A stretch of DNA of 15,527 bases from Chloroflexota bacterium (lineage in GTDB: Bacteria > Chloroflexota > Dormibacteria > Dormibacterales > Dormibacteraceae). Position numbers and translations under genes: made by a program. The stretch spans positions 26,756-42,282 of the forward strand of contig VBJR01000107.1 in NCBI GenBank assembly GCA_005880175.1, written 5' to 3'. Shown here one piece after another: positions 13,229 through 15,527 of this stretch. The stretch's first letter is position 1. Each line of letters starts with the position of its first letter. The notes below the pieces were generated by a model. The model ran no database searches and was not told the origin of the DNA. It saw only the letters and a program-made list of their open reading frames with translations.

Positions 13229-14076
13229 CGCTGGTGCGCCATCGCCTCCAGGCGGCGGATGCGCTCCTCCAGCGGGGGATGCGTCGAGAACAGGTTCGCG
13301 AAGGTCTGGCCGGACAGCGGGTTGACCAGGTACAGGTGCGCGAACGCCGGCTGGGCCGTCTGCGACGGCACCACCTGGGTCGCCCGCTCCAGCTTGCGCA
13401 GCGCGTTCGCGAGGGCGATCGGGTCATGGCTGACCTCGGCGCCCGTGTGGTCCGCCTCGTACTCCCGGGAGCGGGACACCGCGAGCTGGATCAGCAGCGC
13501 CGCGATCGGGCCCAGGACCACGAACAGCAGCACGCCGACCACGGCGAGCGGGCTCTGGTTGTCCTCGTCGCCGCCGCCCCAGAACAGGCTCCACTGCCCG
13601 ATCTGGGCGAGCAGGGTGATCGCGCCCGCGAGGACGGCCACCACCGTGCTGATCAGGATGTCGCGGTTCCGCACGTGGGCGAACTCGTGCGCCAGGACGC
13701 CGTACAGCTCCTCCTGGTCGAGGATCTGCAGGAGCCCCTGGTTGACCACGATCGACGCGTGGCTCGGGTTGCGCCCGGTCGCGAACGCGTTCGGGCTCGG
13801 GTCGGGGCTGACGAAGACCCGCGGCTTGGGGACCTGATACTGCGCCGCCAGCCGGTCCGCCAGCGCGTGCAGCATCGGCGCCTCGCCCGGGGACACCTCC
13901 TGGGCCTGCGCGGCGGCGATCGCCAGGCGGTCCCCCAAGAAGTAGGCGGTCCCGTTCATCACCAGCGCGAGCCCGAGGCCGAGGATGAGACCCGCCCGCC
14001 CGAACAGCAGGTTGCCGCCGATCACGAGGATCAGCGTCAGGACGGTCGCGAGGAAGAAGGTCTTGACCCAGTTCAT
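13219..14076 (-). CDS. htpX: Membrane zinc metalloprotease HtpX (M48B)
   Basis: A 285-aa inner-membrane protease of protein quality control. Two N-terminal hydrophobic helices (about 5-24 and 29-47) and two more after the active site (about 141-160 and 177-200) give the HtpX topology. The zinc site HEFAH is at 130-134, with the third ligand E207 in REYEAD. Family segments PNAFATGRNP (95-104), VVNQGLLQIL and LFSTHPPLEERIRRL (262-276) are present. The active site should face the cytoplasm. The ATG overlaps the Nudix gene stop (ATGA), so the two are co-translated. Complete and unremarkable. Confidence 0.96.
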   Translation of the reverse strand: MNWVKTFFLATVLTLILVIGGNLLFGRAGLILGLGLALVMNGTAYFLGDRLAIAAAQAQEVSPGEAPMLHALADRLAAQYQVPKPRVFVSPDPSPNAFATGRNPSHASIVVNQGLLQILDQEELYGVLAHEFAHVRNRDILISTVVAVLAGAITLLAQIGQWSLFWGGGDEDNQSPLAVVGVLLFVVLGPIAALLIQLAVSRSREYEADHTGAEVSHDPIALANALRKLERATQVVPSQTAQPAFAHLYLVNPLSGQTFANLFSTHPPLEERIRRLEAMAHQRQP

Positions 14077-14600
14077 GTCGTCTCCAGGGCTGATTGTTCC
14101 CAGGTGGCGAGCCAGTCACGCATGGCCTGGCGGTGGCTGGTGAAGACCAGGTCCGGCAGGCGGTCCGCCCGGAAGGTCGCGATCTCCAGCATCTCACTGC
14201 CCGCCGCCGGCACCTCGCCGGGGCGGAGCCGCGCCCGGTACCCGATGCCGACCATGCTGGGCGCGTCGCGCTTCCGGATGTGGTAGACGCCGAGCAGGCC
14301 GGTGATCTCGACGTCCACGCCGATCTCCTCGCGGCACTCGCGCATCGCGGAGTCGGCCGGGTCCTCGTCGTCGTTGACGTAGCCGCCGGGGAGGCACCAC
14401 AGGCCGTATCCTGGCTCGATGCCGCGGCGGCCGACGACCACGTCGCCGCGCTCGTCCACCACCACCACCATGGTCACCACCTTGGGGTCGTGCCAGAGGA
14501 TGAACGGGCAGCGCGGGCAGGCCTCCAGCTCGCGCTCCTCGACGATCCTCGGCTCCAGCGGAGTCCCGCAGTTCACGCAGTAGTGACTCACCGGACCCAT
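14073..14600 (-). CDS. Nudix hydrolase with N-terminal zinc ribbon
   Basis: A 175-aa protein. An N-terminal zinc ribbon has C8/C11 (YCVNCG) and C28/C31 (CPRC). The full Nudix box GX5EX7REUXEEXGU is present, starting at G73 in CLPGGY and ending with MRECREEIGV (about 86-95), so Mg2+-dependent hydrolysis of a nucleoside diphosphate-X bond is expected. The zinc-ribbon layout resembles NudC-like and ADP-ribose pyrophosphatase-type proteins, but the substrate is not determined. The C-terminal part (EMLEIATFRADRLPDLVF) fits that group. ATG 14600 is chosen; GTG 14591 (starting MSHYCVNCG) is an alternative. It overlaps htpX by 4 bases and diverges from the MaoC-like gene, with possible start codons interlocking at CCATGG. 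Confidence 0.9.
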   Translation of the reverse strand: MGPVSHYCVNCGTPLEPRIVEERELEACPRCPFILWHDPKVVTMVVVVDERGDVVVGRRGIEPGYGLWCLPGGYVNDDEDPADSAMRECREEIGVDVEITGLLGVYHIRKRDAPSMVGIGYRARLRPGEVPAAGSEMLEIATFRADRLPDLVFTSHRQAMRDWLATWEQSALETT

Positions 14601-14613
14601 GGTAGGAGCAGCA

Positions 14614-15527
14614 GTGGCGGTATACTCGCAACCGCAGAAAACGGAGAACGTCCTGGAACTCGTCCACTTTGAAGACCTGCCACTCGGTGCCGAGTGGCGA
14701 ACGCGGCGAAGGACCATCACCGCGGCCGATCTGGCTGCCTTCGTCGGTTTGTCCGGTGATTTCAACCCGCTGTACACGGACGCGGAGCATGCGCGCGGCG
14801 GTCACTTCGGTGAGCCCGTGGTGCCGGGTGCGCTCGTTGCCGCCGTGACGGCGGGCCTCGGCGCGATCGACGTGCCGGTGCCCGCCACGGTGGGTATGGT
14901 CGGCATGACGTGGCGCTTCATGCGCCCGGTCCGCCCCGGCGAGGCCGTCTGGCAGGTCGAGGTCGAGAACCAGCGCGGCGAGCTGGTCGCCGTCGCCGAC
15001 GTGACCAGGCTGGTCAACCGGCGCGAGCAGACCGCCGAGGCGTATCGCCAGGGCAAGTCGAGCCGCCGCCGCCGCCGCCGGGGCGCGCCGGAGGTGCTGC
15101 CGGGCGGCGACCTGCCGCCCAAGCCGACGCCGGGCCCGCTGCGCGAGCAGGTGGTGCGGCAGGCCGCCGAGCCCCAGTGGCGCGCCCCCCAGCCCCAGCA
15201 GCAGCCGCAGCCCCAACCCGAGCCGGCCCCGCCGTCGCTGGAGCCGGCCGCCGCCGAGGGGACGTCGCGGCGCCGCCGGCGCGGGTCGGACCGCGGCCGG
15301 CAGGAGCAGGCTGCCCAGCCGGAGCCGCAGCCGCAGGTCGCGGAGACGCCGGTGGTGGCGGCCGAGCCGGCGGTCGCGGAGCCCACGGTGCCGGTCCCGG
15401 TGGAGCAGCCGGCCGAGCCGGCCCCGTCGTCGTCGCGCCGCCGGCGCGGCCGGCGTTCACCGGCCGCTGCCGAGCAGCCGCCCGCTCCCCCCGCGGAACC
15501 TCAGCCCGAGGCGGCCGCGCCGCCGCC
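14614..15527 (+). CDS. MaoC-like hotdog protein with arginine-cluster disordered tail (3' end outside window)
   Basis: The frame is open from the start to the window edge (304 codons, no stop). Residues about 18-135 are a MaoC-type hotdog domain: FEDLPLGAEW, TITAADLAAFVGLSGDFNPL, GEPVVPGALVAAVTAGLG and MTWRFMRPVRPGEAVW. Proteins of this fold hydrate or dehydrate acyl-CoA thioesters; the usual histidine of the DxNPxH motif is tyrosine (D48, Y53), as in some family members. From about residue 140 the protein becomes a Pro/Gln/Glu/Ala-rich low-complexity tail with three arginine clusters (six, five, and four plus two Arg). The GTG at 14614 has the Shine-Dalgarno AGGAG five bases upstream. ATG 14599 and a CTG at 14653 (after GGAG, nearest the family N-terminus) are alternatives. 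Confidence 0.82.
   Translation, partial: MAVYSQPQKTENVLELVHFEDLPLGAEWRTRRRTITAADLAAFVGLSGDFNPLYTDAEHARGGHFGEPVVPGALVAAVTAGLGAIDVPVPATVGMVGMTWRFMRPVRPGEAVWQVEVENQRGELVAVADVTRLVNRREQTAEAYRQGKSSRRRRRRGAPEVLPGGDLPPKPTPGPLREQVVRQAAEPQWRAPQPQQQPQPQPEPAPPSLEPAAAEGTSRRRRRGSDRGRQEQAAQPEPQPQVAETPVVAAEPAVAEPTVPVPVEQPAEPAPSSSRRRRGRRSPAAAEQPPAPPAEPQPEAAAPP
14619..14626. promoter_or_regulatory. Candidate bidirectional -10 (GGTATACT)
   Basis: TATACT (14621-14626, plus strand) and TATACC (14624-14619, minus strand) overlap in a GTATAC palindrome between the divergent Nudix and MaoC-like genes. If the plus-strand box is used, transcription would begin near 14633 and the MaoC-like protein would have to start downstream, for example at CTG 14653. 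Confidence 0.35.
15064..15456 (+). repeat. Three arginine-cluster repeats in the MaoC-like tail
   Basis: Six consecutive Arg codons at 15064-15081, five at 15268-15282 and RRRRGRR at 15436-15456, each preceded by Ser and followed by Gly. They are 68 and 56 codons apart and separated by Pro/Gln/Glu/Ala-rich sequence. All are in the same frame as the MaoC domain. Confidence 0.75.

Noticed and set aside
14194..15216. Minus-strand frame of 340 codons across the Nudix and MaoC region
   Set aside because: It matches no family and opposes the conserved MaoC domain; the Nudix box is in another frame.
15064..15456. Repeated CGC-rich tracts as a possible CRISPR or satellite array
   Set aside because: The units are short Arg-codon runs with unequal spacing inside a coding frame; no direct repeats of CRISPR length were seen.
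1..15527. tRNA, rRNA, insertion sequences or integrase genes
   Set aside because: No transposase, integrase motif, terminal inverted repeats or tRNA-like cloverleaf was recognised by reading; a dedicated scan was not possible.

Overview
The window is very GC-rich and gene-dense, with genes abutting or overlapping and no gene-free stretch longer than about 130 bases. It holds an interesting set of coenzyme F420 genes: cofD and a stand-alone cofG in one minus-strand run, and an F420-dependent glucose-6-phosphate dehydrogenase-like enzyme plus cofC in another. A free-standing CofG (not an FbiC-type fusion), an Rv2578c-like radical SAM protein, HtpX, YqeY and a DUF6745 protein suggest a high-GC Chloroflexota (Thermomicrobia/Limnocylindria-like) or, less likely, an Actinomycetota. 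This is inference from gene content only; no rRNA or tRNA gene was seen.

Layout, minus strand, right to left from 7529 to the left edge: a small His-rich protein (7529-7221), a DUF6745 protein (7092-5965, probably longer at its N-terminus), a two-helix membrane protein (5898-5476), cofD (5416-4502), cofG (4499-3300), an M3-like metallopeptidase (3334-1835), yqeY (1835-1386), nth (1384-659) and a radical SAM SplB-like protein that leaves the window (613-1). The run from cofD to nth is tightly packed (gaps of 1-2 bases, or overlaps). The SplB-like gene has its own perfect TATAAT box overlapped by a LexA/SOS-box-like palindrome.

A vapBC toxin-antitoxin pair (7644-8326, plus strand) converges on a second F420 run read on the minus strand from 10588 to 8339: an unknown 151-aa protein, a 63-aa two-helix membrane protein, an FGD-like F420 oxidoreductase and cofC. 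All three junctions are 4-base ATGA/GTGA overlaps, so the two unknown genes are tied to F420 metabolism by position.

To the right, birA (plus, 10611) diverges from that run and converges with a sirtuin deacylase (minus, 11994), which in turn diverges from an MFS transporter (plus, 12017). HtpX and a zinc-ribbon Nudix hydrolase (minus, 14600-13219) overlap by ATGA and diverge from a MaoC-like protein (plus, 14614 to the right edge) that carries a long arginine-cluster, Pro/Gln/Glu-rich tail.

A recurring feature is a -10-like hexamer only 6-9 bases before the start codon (at 613, 3334, 7644, 10588, 10611, 11994 and 12017). This points to widespread leaderless transcription, with overlapping back-to-back -10 elements between divergent genes. 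Other genes (5898, 7529, 7883) have clear Shine-Dalgarno sequences.
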